This document shows, piece by piece, positions 1 to 8,173 of a DNA stretch of 64,000 nt; positions within the stretch are counted from its first letter, which is position 1; every line of letters begins with the position of its first letter. This DNA comes from Archangiaceae bacterium. Its GTDB lineage: Bacteria; Myxococcota; Myxococcia; Myxococcales; Myxococcaceae. The stretch is taken from positions 124,001 through 188,000 of the forward strand of contig JADJNS010000005.1 of assembly GCA_016714225.1 (NCBI GenBank), in the 5' to 3' direction. The notes beneath the pieces are model-generated. The model was not told the origin of the DNA. It made no database searches and saw only the letters and a program-made list of their open reading frames with translations. Position numbers and translations under genes: made by a program.

Positions 1-23
1 CGACCACGCTCGCAGGCTCACCC

Positions 24-1164
24 TCACGCAGTGCGCCTCGCGCCGCCCAGCTCGAGCACCTCGCGCACCTGCGCCGCGACGTAGCGCGCGTCGTTGGGCG
101 TGAGGCAGCCGGCGGTGGGCAGGTTGATGCCGCGCGGGCTCAGGCCGTATGCCACCGCGTTGCGCTCGCGCGCGCGGTGCGCCTCGAGCTCACCGGCGAA
201 CGCCGGCAGGCTCGAAAGCGGGTGAAAGAACGGCCGGGTCGCGATGCCGCGCTCGTCGAGGCGCGTCTGCAAGAGCGCGACTTCTCGATGCCCCAGCGGG
301 GGTGCAGCACGAGCGTCACCATCCAATAGCTGTTGAGGGTGCCTTCGGGCTCGGCGTTCAAGGTGAGGCCCTCGCACCCGGGAACGCCTGCGGTGCGGCG
401 AACAGCGCGCGGCGGTGCGCCACCAGCTCGCCCAACCGCTCGAGCTGCGCGAGGCCAGCGCCGCCGGCAGCGCGCTCATCTTGTACTTCTGCGCCACTTC
501 CCCATTCTGAAACGAGAAGTCGCCGGGCGCGCGGCCGTGGTCGCGCAGCACCTGCACGCGGCGGTGCAGCGCCTCGTTGGTGGTGATGAGCATGCCGCCC
601 TCGCCGGTGGTCATGGTCTTCGAGCCGTGAAAGCTGAAGCAGCCGAAGGTGCCGAAGGTGCCCGCGGCGTGACCGCGGTACCGGCTGCCGACCGCCTCGG
701 CCGCGTCTTCGACGAGGGCCACCTTGCGCGAGCGGGCCAGCGCGCAGAGCGCGTCGAAGTCGGGCATGCCGCCGTACAGGTCGACGGGAATGATGGCGCG
801 GGCGCGGGGTCAGGCAGCAGCCCACCGAGTCGACCGACAGGCACCAGGTGGTCGGGTCGACGTCGGCGAACACCGGGGTCGCGCCGACGTACTTCACCGC
901 CGCGGCCGTCGCTATCCACGTGACGTCGGGGACGATGACCTCGTCTCCCGGGCCCACCCCCAGCGCGAGCAGCGCGAGGTGCAGCGCCGAGGTGCACGAG
1001 GGCAGCGACACCGCGAACGGCACGTCGTGGGCCTCGGCGAAGGCGCGCTCGAAGCGCTCGTTGAACACGCCGGCGTTCTCGTACCAGGCGCTCTCGACGG
1101 CCTCGGCGACGTAGCGCTTCTCGAGGGCGGTGATGCTCGGCCCGCTGACGGGTATCTTCTTCAT
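24..1164 (-). pseudogene. DegT/DnrJ/EryC1/StrS sugar aminotransferase, broken by about four indels
   Basis: PLP-dependent aminotransferase of the nucleotide-sugar family, expected to put an amino group on a keto-deoxysugar. The N-terminus starts at an ATG at 1164 (MKKIPVSGPSI). The internal-aldimine Lys lies in the motif SFHGSKTMTTGEGG, so this is a Lys-type aminotransferase and not the His-type dehydrase RfbH. The protein is only readable by switching frame near 800 (net +1 or -2), 454, 378 and 281 (one missing base each, mostly in G or C runs). Restored length would be about 380 residues, normal for the family. It follows the CmcI-like gene after 17 bp. So many indels in 1 kb suggest poor sequence at a contig edge, though real decay cannot be excluded. 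Family call is firm; exact substrate is unknown. Confidence 0.8.
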
Positions 1165-1180
1165 CGCGCGGTGCTCTCTT

Positions 1181-1889
1181 CTAGCGCACGCACTTCAGCC
1201 AGCCGCCGGGGCAGGCGGTGATGAGCAGCTTCGCGTCCATCGTCTCGTCGACCTGGAAGCGGTGGTTCGACTTGAGGAACTCGCGAACCGCGCTGCGCGG
1301 GCTGTTGCCCTTCTTCCACGGCCGGTCGGGGAAGCAGTGGTCGGGCATCTCTTCGATGAGGGTGTCGAACACCACCAGGTAGCTGCCCTTGCTCACCAGG
1401 CCCGAGTAGGCCGCCAGCTCGTCGAGCACGTGCTGGTGGGTGTGGTTCGAGTCGAGCGTCACCAGCACCGGCCCGCGGCCGGCCACGCGCTCGCGCACCT
1501 GCTGCACGGTGGCCTCGGCGGTCGACGAGCCCTGAATGAGGTGAATGCGCTTGCGCATCGGGTGCGCGTCGAGCGCCGCGCGGTTGTGGGCGCGAATGTC
1601 GATGTCGACGCCGATGACCTCGCGGTCGCCGCCCAGCAGCTCGAGCAGCGACGCGTAGCAGACGAGCGAGCCGCCGTGAGCGACGCCGGTCTCGACGATG
1701 ACGCTGGGCTGAATGCGAAAGATGAGCTCCTGCATCGCCATCACGTCTTGCGGCAGCTGAATGATGGGGCGCCCCATCCACGTGAAGTTGTAGGTGTACT
1801 TGTGGCGGCCGATCTTTCTCAGACCACTCGCGCGAGAGGGCGTGCAGCTCGGGGTCTTTGGCCTGCGCTTCGAGGTTCGCTTCGTTCAT
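1181..1889 (-). CDS. CmcI-like family protein (cephalosporin hydroxylase/methyltransferase fold), one frameshift
   Basis: Reads from ATG 1889 (MNEANLEAQA) to TAG at 1181-1183 if one base is removed from the TTT at 1815-1817 (AAA on the coding strand). Restored length is 235 residues. The core has the Rossmann-like motif VIVETGVAHGGSLV, then VIGVDIDIRAHNR and VTLDSNHTHQHVLDEL, typical of CmcI-like proteins (Pfam 'cephalosporin hydroxylase', in practice SAM-methyltransferase-like). Its start overlaps the stop of the WbqC-like gene in ATGA, so it belongs to the sugar operon. It probably modifies a sugar; in sugar clusters this family is often an O-methyltransferase. The frameshift is most likely a homopolymer error. 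Confidence 0.75.
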
Positions 1890-2590
1890 GACACGGGCTC
1901 CTTCCAGGAGAGGGTTTGAGAGGTGAACAGGGCGCGGCCATCGGGGCCGCAGTTGGCGAGCAGGTCGAGCGCCGAGACGAACGGGGTGAACTCACCGTGG
2001 CGCTGCGGGTAGGGGCGCTTGGCGTAGGCCATGTACTCGACCGCCACCCCCGCGCGCTCGAAGGCGTCGTGGTCGAGGTAGGCGCGGCCGCCGGCGCCGC
2101 TCACGTAGCGGGTGCCGCCGAACGCCTTCACCGTGGCCAGCACGCGCGCGGTGCCGTGACCCTGCAGGCCCAGCTCCGACGAGAGCACCTCGCGGGCGGG
2201 GCGCACCCCGAACGCGTCGGCGAGCGCCACCATGCTGGCGATGGCCACCTCGCACAGCCACGGGGTCTTCACCGCGTACACCCGCGCCACCAGCTCGAGC
2301 ATCGCGTCGCAGCCGCGGTAGGCCTGCTTGAGCAGGTCGAGGTGGCTCTTGCGCCAGTCGCGGCGCGAGTCGACCTTCACGTCTTTGATGAGCATGCCGA
2401 AGTGGGCGTCTTCGAGCGGCACGGTGAGCCACTTCACCCCGGTCGCGGTCTTCACCTGCACCCGGTTGGTGAAGCTGCCCTTGCTGAACTGCACGTCGTC
2501 GTAGTGCACGTACACGTCGGCGCGCTGCAGCTGCTCGAGCATGCCGACCCAGGGGAAGAACATCGGCTGCGAGATGACGACGGTGGTCAT
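1886..2590 (-). CDS. WbqC-like family protein
   Basis: 234 residues starting MTTVVISQPMFFPWVGMLEQ, the characteristic WbqC N-terminus (I-x-Q-P-x-F-x-P-W-x-G). The middle part has VHYDDVQFSKGSFTNRVQ followed by the WLTVPL strand, also family hallmarks. WbqC-like genes occur in O-antigen and glycan clusters and are linked to assembly of unusual amino- or acyl-modified sugars, but the reaction is not settled. The start overlaps the stop of the RmlC-like gene and its stop overlaps the next start (both ATGA), so translation is coupled across this stretch. The frame is intact. Confidence 0.88.
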   Translation of the reverse strand: MTTVVISQPMFFPWVGMLEQLQRADVYVHYDDVQFSKGSFTNRVQVKTATGVKWLTVPLEDAHFGMLIKDVKVDSRRDWRKSHLDLLKQAYRGCDAMLELVARVYAVKTPWLCEVAIASMVALADAFGVRPAREVLSSELGLQGHGTARVLATVKAFGGTRYVSGAGGRAYLDHDAFERAGVAVEYMAYAKRPYPQRHGEFTPFVSALDLLANCGPDGRALFTSQTLSWKEPVS

Positions 2591-3122
2591 CGGGGGGCTC
2601 CCATCAGCGGCGCCTCGCGGTCGGCGTCAGAGATGCTCGACACCGGCAGCGGCCAGCGAATGCCGAACGCCGGGTCGTCGAAGCGCGCGCGGCGGGCGTG
2701 CTCGACCGACTGCCCGCGCGAGAGCTGGTAGCCGACCAGGGTGTCGTCGGTGAGGGTCTGAAAGCCGTGGGCCACGCCGCGCGGCACGTAGAGCGAGAGG
2801 CCCTCGAGGTCCCACAGCTCGACCGCCACGTGCTGGCGAAACGTCTTCGAGCCTTCGCGCAGGTCGACCAGCACGTCGAAGATGCCGCCGCGCAGGCAGG
2901 TCACCAGCTTGGCCTCGTCGCACGGAGCGACCTGCCAGTGCATGCCGCGCAGGGTGCCCTTCTTGCGGTTGAACGAGACCGCGCTCTGCACCATCTCGGT
3001 CTCCAGACCGAAGGGCGCAGCAGCTCGGCGTCGAAGGTGCGCTGAAAGTAACCGCGCCCGTCGTGGTGGCGCTCGCTCTGCACCAGGCGCACGCCCTCGA
3101 GCTGTTGCTCGATGACCTTCAC
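2587..3122 (-). CDS. RmlC-like sugar 3,5-epimerase (cupin), one frameshift
   Basis: Epimerase of the dTDP-4-dehydrorhamnose 3,5-epimerase family, acting on a 4-keto-6-deoxy sugar nucleotide. The start is a GTG at 3122 (MKVIEQQLEGVRLV), overlapping the stop of the methyltransferase gene in GTGA. A missing C near 3014-3017 (CCCC read as CCC on the coding strand) splits the frame. Restored length is 178 residues, normal for RmlC. Visible motifs are RGYFQRTF, GTLRGMHWQ with the catalytic-base His, LYVPRGVAHGFQTL and VGYQLS. With CDP-sugar genes upstream, the substrate is more likely a CDP-4-keto sugar than a dTDP sugar; that is inference from context. Confidence 0.82.
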
Positions 3123-4348
3123 GCTGCCTTCTCCGTCAGGCCGGGGACGATGAAGGGCCCGCCGCGGCGCCGGTATTCGGCCTGCTGGCGAAACACCTCT
3201 TCGGCGATGTTCCACACGAACAGCAGGGTGTGCTGCGGCATCTCTTCGAGCAGCCGCGAGGGGTGCGAGATGGGCACCCGGGTGCCCGGCACGAAGCGGC
3301 CCTGCTTGTGGGGGCTGGCATCGACGACGAAGTCGACGTCGTTGGCCGAGAGGCCGGCGTAGTTCATCAGCACGCAGCCCTTGGCCGACGCGCCGTAGGC
3401 GGCGATGCGCTGCCCGCGGGCCTTGAGCTCGTGCACCGTGGCCCTCACCTCGTCGCGCAGCTGCACCACCCGCGCGGCGAACGCCCGGTAGGTCTCGAGC
3501 TTGCGCACGCCCCACTCGGCTTCCTGCGCGAGCGCGTCGTGCACCGACTGCTGCACCTGCCGGGTGAAGGGCAGCGCGGCGAACAGCCGCAGCGAGCCGC
3601 CGTGCACCGCGACGTGCTCGACGGCGTACAGCTCGAGGCCGCAGCGCTCGAACAGCCCGCGCAGCGCGGTGACCGAGAAGTAGCAGAGGTGCTCGTGGTA
3701 GATGGTGTCGAACGCGTTGCGGTCGACCATGGTCACCGCGTGCGGCACCTCGATGCAGGCGATGCCGTCGCTCTTGAGCAGGGTGGCGATGCCGCGCACG
3801 AAGCCCTTCAGGTCGGGCACGTGGGCCAGCACGTTGTTGGCGTGCAGCACGTCGGCGCGGTAGCCCTCTTCGGCGAGCCTCTTGGCCACGTCGTCACCGA
3901 AGAACTCGCTCACGGTGGCGATGCCCTTCTGCCGTGCCACCTCGGCGACGTTGGCGGCGGGCTCGATGCCCAGCACCGGCACGCCCGCGCTCTGGTAGTG
4001 CTGCAAGAGGTAGCCGTCGTTGCTGGCCAGCTCGACCACCCGGCTGTCGGGGCCCAGGTCGCGCTCCCTCATGAGGCGGGTGGCCACCGCGTGCGCGTGG
4101 GCGACCATGGTCTCGGAGTACGACGAGAAGTACGTGTAGTCGGAGAACATCATGCCGGGCGGCACGGTCTCGCCGATCTGCAGCAGGGTGCAGTCGTCAC
4201 AGAAGAACAGCTCGAGGGGAAAGCGCGGCACCTCGTCGGTCGAGTGGTGCGGCAGCGCGTTCACCAGCGGCATCGCGCCGAGGTCGAGCACCGTCGAGAG
4301 CTTCTGGCCGCCGCAGGCCCGGCAGGTCTTCGTGGGGTGGGTGCTCAT
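3119..4348 (-). CDS. NDP-hexose C-methyltransferase (TylCIII-like)
   Basis: 409 residues. The three-part layout is that of SAM-dependent sugar C-methyltransferases: an N-terminal zinc-binding domain (C9-x2-C12 and C50-x2-C53), a central class I methyltransferase domain with VVELASNDGYLLQ and VLGIEPAANV, and a C-terminal domain with IAAYGASAKG. The conserved TIYHEHLCYFS segment is present. Enzymes of this type methylate C3 (sometimes C5) of a 4-keto-6-deoxy sugar nucleotide. The ATG at 4348 overlaps the stop of the dehydratase gene, and the stop overlaps the GTG of the epimerase gene. With CDP-glucose 4,6-dehydratase just upstream, the expected substrate is CDP-4-keto-6-deoxyglucose. Confidence 0.9.
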   Translation of the reverse strand: MSTHPTKTCRACGGQKLSTVLDLGAMPLVNALPHHSTDEVPRFPLELFFCDDCTLLQIGETVPPGMMFSDYTYFSSYSETMVAHAHAVATRLMRERDLGPDSRVVELASNDGYLLQHYQSAGVPVLGIEPAANVAEVARQKGIATVSEFFGDDVAKRLAEEGYRADVLHANNVLAHVPDLKGFVRGIATLLKSDGIACIEVPHAVTMVDRNAFDTIYHEHLCYFSVTALRGLFERCGLELYAVEHVAVHGGSLRLFAALPFTRQVQQSVHDALAQEAEWGVRKLETYRAFAARVVQLRDEVRATVHELKARGQRIAAYGASAKGCVLMNYAGLSANDVDFVVDASPHKQGRFVPGTRVPISHPSRLLEEMPQHTLLFVWNIAEEVFRQQAEYRRRGGPFIVPGLTEKAA

Positions 4349-5313
4349 CGGACCAGCTCCTTGCGGTACCAGGCGATGGTGCGTTGCAGGCCTGGGGCCA
4401 GCTCGAAGCGGGGCGACCAGTCGAGAACCTGACGCGCCTTCTCGGCGCTCAGCCACTGCTCGGGAATCTCGTGGCTGGCGTGGCCCAGCACGTTCGGCTC
4501 GAGGTCCGAGCCCATCGCGGCGAGCACCTTGCGCGTCATCTCGATGGCAGAGAGCGGGGCCTGGTACGAGAAGTTGAAGGCCTGCCCCTTGAGGTGCGGG
4601 TCGAGCGCCAGCTTCTCGGCGAGCGCGAGGTAGGCGAGCGCCCCGTCTTCGACGTACAGGTAGTCGCGAATCATCGAGCCGTCGCTGCGCAGCACGGGGC
4701 GCTCGCCGCGCAGCACCGAGCGAATGGTGCCGGGCACCAGCCGGTTCCAGTTGAGGTCGCCGCCGCCGAAGAAGTTGCCGCAGCGGGTGATGGCGACCGG
4801 CACGCCGAAGGTCGAGGCGTAGCTCTGCGCGATGAGGTCTGCGCAGCTCTTGCTCATGTCGTAGGGGTGGCGCCCGTCGAGCGGAGTGCGCTCGTCGTAG
4901 GGCAGCTGGGCGGCCGCGCCGTAGGCCTTGTCGGACGAGGCGATGACCGCCGACTTCACCGTGGGAGAGCGGCGGCAGGCCTCGAGCACCGCCCAGGTGC
5001 CGCCGATGTTGGTCTCGAAGGTCGAGACCGGGTTCCTGTTCGCCACCGGCACGATGGCCTGCGCGGCGAGGTGAAAGACGGTGTGAATCTCGTACTCGCC
5101 CAAGATGCGCTCCATCAGCGCCTGGTCGCGCACGTCGCCGCGCACGGTCTTCACGCGCATGTTCTCGGTGAGCAGGCGGCTCTGGGGCACCCAATCGCGC
5201 ACCAGGCAGGTGACGTCGGCGCCGCGCTCGAGCAGGTGCTCGACCAGCCAGCCGCCGAGCAGGCCGGTGCCGCCGGTCACGAAGACGGTGCGGTCTTGCC
5301 AGTACGAGTCCAT
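4345..5313 (-). CDS. rfbG: CDP-glucose 4,6-dehydratase-like NAD-dependent epimerase/dehydratase
   Basis: 322 residues, an extended short-chain dehydrogenase. The NAD motif TGGTGLLGG is at 13-21, the catalytic Tyr151-x3-Lys155 lies in HPYDMSKSCADL, and IASSDKAYG precedes it. The text best matches CDP-glucose 4,6-dehydratases (SFETNIGGTW-type and RCGNFFGGGDLNWNRLVPG motifs), which make CDP-4-keto-6-deoxyglucose. It is about 35 residues shorter than typical RfbG. I chose ATG 5313 (MDSYWQDRTV) over the upstream in-frame extension because it overlaps the stop of the cytidylyltransferase gene (TGATG) and places the Rossmann motif at the usual distance. The neighbour supplies its substrate, which supports the CDP assignment. 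Confidence 0.88.
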   Translation of the reverse strand: MDSYWQDRTVFVTGGTGLLGGWLVEHLLERGADVTCLVRDWVPQSRLLTENMRVKTVRGDVRDQALMERILGEYEIHTVFHLAAQAIVPVANRNPVSTFETNIGGTWAVLEACRRSPTVKSAVIASSDKAYGAAAQLPYDERTPLDGRHPYDMSKSCADLIAQSYASTFGVPVAITRCGNFFGGGDLNWNRLVPGTIRSVLRGERPVLRSDGSMIRDYLYVEDGALAYLALAEKLALDPHLKGQAFNFSYQAPLSAIEMTRKVLAAMGSDLEPNVLGHASHEIPEQWLSAEKARQVLDWSPRFELAPGLQRTIAWYRKELVR

Positions 5314-6080
5314 CACCACACCTTCCAGGGGGCCTGGCCGTCGGCCCACAGCGACTCGAGAAACTTCTTGTCGCGAATCGTGTCCATGCACTGCCAGAAG
5401 CCGGGGTGCTTGAAGGCGGCGAGCTGCTTTTCCTGCGCGAGCTGGGTGAGCACGTCAGACTCGAACGAGGTCGAGTCGCCTTCGATGCGCTCGAGCACCT
5501 CGGGCTCGAGCACCATGAAACCGCCGTTGATCCACCCCTCGCCGGCCTGCGGCTTCTCGGTGAACGTCGAGACCAGCGGGCCGTCGAAGTACAGGCCGCC
5601 GTAGCGGGCGGGCGGGCGCACCGCGGTGATGGTGGCCAGCTTGCCGTTGGCCTCGTGGAACTTGATCAGCTCCTTCACGTCGACGTCGCTGACGCCGTCG
5701 CCGTAGGTGCACAAGAACGGGCCCTCGCCCAGCTGGCGGCGCAGGCGGCGCAGGCGGCCGCCGGTGTTGGTGGGCAGGCCGGTCTCCATCAGGTGCACCA
5801 CCCAGCCCTCCATGTCCTTGCCGTGGTGGCGGGCGATGCCCTTGTCGAAGTCGATGGTGAGCGAGCCGTTGAGCGTCACCGCGTCGTGAAACCAACGCTT
5901 GATGTATTCGCCCTTGTAGCCGAGCGCGACGGTGACCTCGTTGAGGCCGTGGTGCGCGAGGTGCTTCATGATGTGCCAGAGAATCGGCTTGCCGCCGATG
6001 TCGACCATGGGCTTGGGGCGCACTTCGGTCTCTTCGGCCAGGCGGGTGCCCAGGCCTCCGGCGAGAATGACGGCTTTCAT
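5313..6080 (-). CDS. rfbF: glucose-1-phosphate cytidylyltransferase
   Basis: 255 residues, the family's usual length. It makes CDP-glucose from CTP and glucose-1-phosphate, the first committed step of CDP-deoxysugar synthesis. The nucleotidyltransferase signature LAGGLGTRLAEETEVRPKPM is at 6-25. GGKPILWHIMK, FLCTYGDGVSDVDV and EGWINGGFMVLEPEV are also diagnostic for RfbF-type enzymes. The ATG at 6080 overlaps the stop of the TPR-glycosyltransferase gene in ATGA. No frame problem is seen. Confidence 0.94.
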   Translation of the reverse strand: MKAVILAGGLGTRLAEETEVRPKPMVDIGGKPILWHIMKHLAHHGLNEVTVALGYKGEYIKRWFHDAVTLNGSLTIDFDKGIARHHGKDMEGWVVHLMETGLPTNTGGRLRRLRRQLGEGPFLCTYGDGVSDVDVKELIKFHEANGKLATITAVRPPARYGGLYFDGPLVSTFTEKPQAGEGWINGGFMVLEPEVLERIEGDSTSFESDVLTQLAQEKQLAAFKHPGFWQCMDTIRDKKFLESLWADGQAPWKVW

Positions 6081-7948
6081 GCGTTGGCTCCGGCTCCGGG
6101 GTAGTTGTCGATGAGGTAGCGAAGCAGCAGGTCGTCGTGCGCCTCGCCGAGGGTCGCCATCAGCGTGCGCACCGCCGGCACGGGGTCGGCGAGCACCTGG
6201 GCCCACTTGAGCTCGAGGGTGCCGACGCGAACGACGTGGCGGTCGCAGCGCTTCACGATGAGGCGCGGGTTCTGGCAGGCACGAATCCACCCCTCGGCCC
6301 AGGCGTTGGGCACCTCGACGATGGCGGGGTCGCGCTGGCCGTCGGCCTCGATGCCCAGGCGCGCGAGCGCTCTCACGATGCCGGGGAACATGGCCTCGGC
6401 GCGCGGCTCGAACAGCGGCTCGAGCAGGTGGGTCTGGTTGGCGGCGAGCACCGCGCGCATCAGCAGCGAGAGCGGGCGGGCGAAGTCTTCGTGGCGCGCC
6501 AGCGGCATGGCGGCGCGGGCCATCACCCCGGTGATGGCGCCGGTGACGCCGGGGCCGTGAATCGGGCGGCCGAGCGACGCCGAGATGATGCAGGCGAGCT
6601 CGGCGTGGCGCTGCTGCCGGTGCGGAGACAGGTAGCCCTTCTTGCCGCGCGCGCAGGCGTTGCCGAACAGGGTCTGGGCGTCTTGGGGCGAGTCGAGCGC
6701 CACCGCGCACCAGGCGGCGATGAGCCAGCCATCGGGGTCGTCAGAGAGGGCCGGCTCGCAGCCCTTGAGCGCGCGCTCGGCGTTGCCGCAGTCGAGCTCG
6801 GCCTCGGCCAGGCCCACGTGCGCTTCGAGCGCGTCGGGCTTGAGGCTGATGGCGTCGGCGAAGAGCTTGCGGGCCTCGGTCGAGCGGCCCAGCGCGAGCA
6901 GGGTGTTGCCCTGGTGCACCAGCGCCGACCAGCCGTTGACCCCTTCCATGTACTGGGCGAAGTGCGAGCCGGTGCGGGGGCGCTGGGCGTCTTCGAAGCA
7001 GGTGAGCGCCTCGTCGAGCTGGCGCTGGCGGGCGCGTGAGCCGAACGCGGCGCGCATGCCGCGCAGCTCGAGCGCGCAGCCCTTCAAGAACGAGAGGTCG
7101 GGCTGGGCGCCCTCGATGGTCTCGGCGAGCGCCACCGTCTCGAGCACGCCGTCGGCGTCGCCACGCTCGAGCTGCAGGGTGGCGCGGGCGTCGGCGAGGC
7201 GCAGTACGGTCTGGTGCTCGGGCCTGCGCTCGGCGATGCGCCAGCCCTGCTCGACGATCTGCTGGGCCCGCGCGCGATCACCGGCCTTGAGCAGCTCGAG
7301 CGCGAGGTAGCCGAACGGCACCATGCTGTCGGGCTCGAGCGTGCAGCGCTTCTCGAGCAGCTCGATGTTGCGGCGGCTCTTGGCCTTGCCCTGACGCAGC
7401 GCGGGCACGTTGCCGAAGTGAATGATGTCGGCCTCGACGTAGGTGAGGCTCATGCGCTGGCGCACCAGCCAGTCGCTGACGCTCTCGTGAATCACCCCGC
7501 GGTACTCGAGGTCGGCGGTGCGCTTGAGCAGGCGCGGCAGGTAGACCGGGTCGGCGATGCGCGACTTGCCCGACAGCACGTCGGCGAACGGCACGTCGAA
7601 GCCGGTGGCGTCGTGCAGCCTCAGCATGCCGCACGCGAAGCCGCCCTTCTTGAGCGCGGCCTTCAGCGCGGCGCCCGCCTGGGGCGTCAGCCGCTCGTCG
7701 GCGTCGAGCTGCAGCACCCAGTCGCCGGTGGCGGCGTTGAGCGCGGCGTTTCGGGGCGCGGCGAAGTCGTCGTGCCAGGGCTGGTCGATGACCTTGGCGC
7801 CGGCCTTCAGCGCGATGTCGCGGGTGCGGTCGGTGCTGCCGGTGTCGACGATGATGACCTCGTCGACCACGCCCTTCACCGAGTCGAGGCAGCCTTGGAG
7901 CAGCTGCTCTTCGTTGCGGGCGATCATGCAGAGCGAGAGGCGCGTCAT
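6077..7948 (-). CDS. family 2 glycosyltransferase with TPR-like C-terminal region
   Basis: 623 residues from ATG 7948 (MTRLSLCMIARNEE). An in-frame TTG at 7969 is less likely. Residues 1-230 form a GT-A domain: IARNEEQLLQGCLDSV, VDEVIIVDTGSTDRT and the metal-binding LDADE. The rest is helical with TPR-like repeats (for example QGNTLLALGRSTEARKLF and LEAHVGLAEAELDCGN). Such GT2-TPR proteins are cytoplasmic glycosyltransferases that act on glycans or on protein or lipid acceptors; donor and acceptor cannot be read from sequence. It is the first gene of the minus-strand operon and is divergent from the gene at 8174, so the operon promoter must lie in 7949-8173. Confidence 0.88.
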   Translation of the reverse strand: MTRLSLCMIARNEEQLLQGCLDSVKGVVDEVIIVDTGSTDRTRDIALKAGAKVIDQPWHDDFAAPRNAALNAATGDWVLQLDADERLTPQAGAALKAALKKGGFACGMLRLHDATGFDVPFADVLSGKSRIADPVYLPRLLKRTADLEYRGVIHESVSDWLVRQRMSLTYVEADIIHFGNVPALRQGKAKSRRNIELLEKRCTLEPDSMVPFGYLALELLKAGDRARAQQIVEQGWRIAERRPEHQTVLRLADARATLQLERGDADGVLETVALAETIEGAQPDLSFLKGCALELRGMRAAFGSRARQRQLDEALTCFEDAQRPRTGSHFAQYMEGVNGWSALVHQGNTLLALGRSTEARKLFADAISLKPDALEAHVGLAEAELDCGNAERALKGCEPALSDDPDGWLIAAWCAVALDSPQDAQTLFGNACARGKKGYLSPHRQQRHAELACIISASLGRPIHGPGVTGAITGVMARAAMPLARHEDFARPLSLLMRAVLAANQTHLLEPLFEPRAEAMFPGIVRALARLGIEADGQRDPAIVEVPNAWAEGWIRACQNPRLIVKRCDRHVVRVGTLELKWAQVLADPVPAVRTLMATLGEAHDDLLLRYLIDNYPGAGANA

Positions 7949-7987
7949 TTCGACAGGGGCGTTGAGCAACCCGGGTGCCAGTCAGAT

Positions 7988-8003
7988 CGTCAGGCGCCTG
8001 ACG
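7988..8003. promoter_or_regulatory. 16-bp perfect palindrome in divergent promoter spacer
   Basis: CGTCAGGCGCCTGACG is a perfect inverted repeat 40 bp upstream of the minus-strand glycan operon start at 7948. It may be a regulator-binding site, but no regulator gene for it is visible nearby. Confidence 0.35.
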
Positions 8004-8122
8004 CGGTGGCAGGCCGGTGTGGCCAAGTGGGCGCGGCGCTCTAGAGAGGCCGTCCACGCCCACGTCCACGAAAAGGCGGGGTCAGGGGGCGCGGACGGCC
8101 GCTGGGGAGCCCGGGCCCTCAC

Positions 8123-8148
8123 GCCGTCAGCGTCATGACGCTGACGGC
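8123..8148. promoter_or_regulatory. 26-bp perfect palindrome upstream of the divergent operon
   Basis: Arms of 13 bp (GCCGTCAGCGTCA and its exact complement) meet with no spacer, 26 bp before the ATG at 8174. It shares the GTCA/TGAC half-site flavour of the palindrome at 7988-8003. A short hairpin (8154-8169, 7-bp arms, 2-nt loop) follows just before the start codon and could affect ribosome access. This reads as an operator for one or both divergent operons; the regulator is unknown. Confidence 0.45.
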
Positions 8149-8173
8149 ATGAAGCCTGCTCCAGCAGGCGCGC

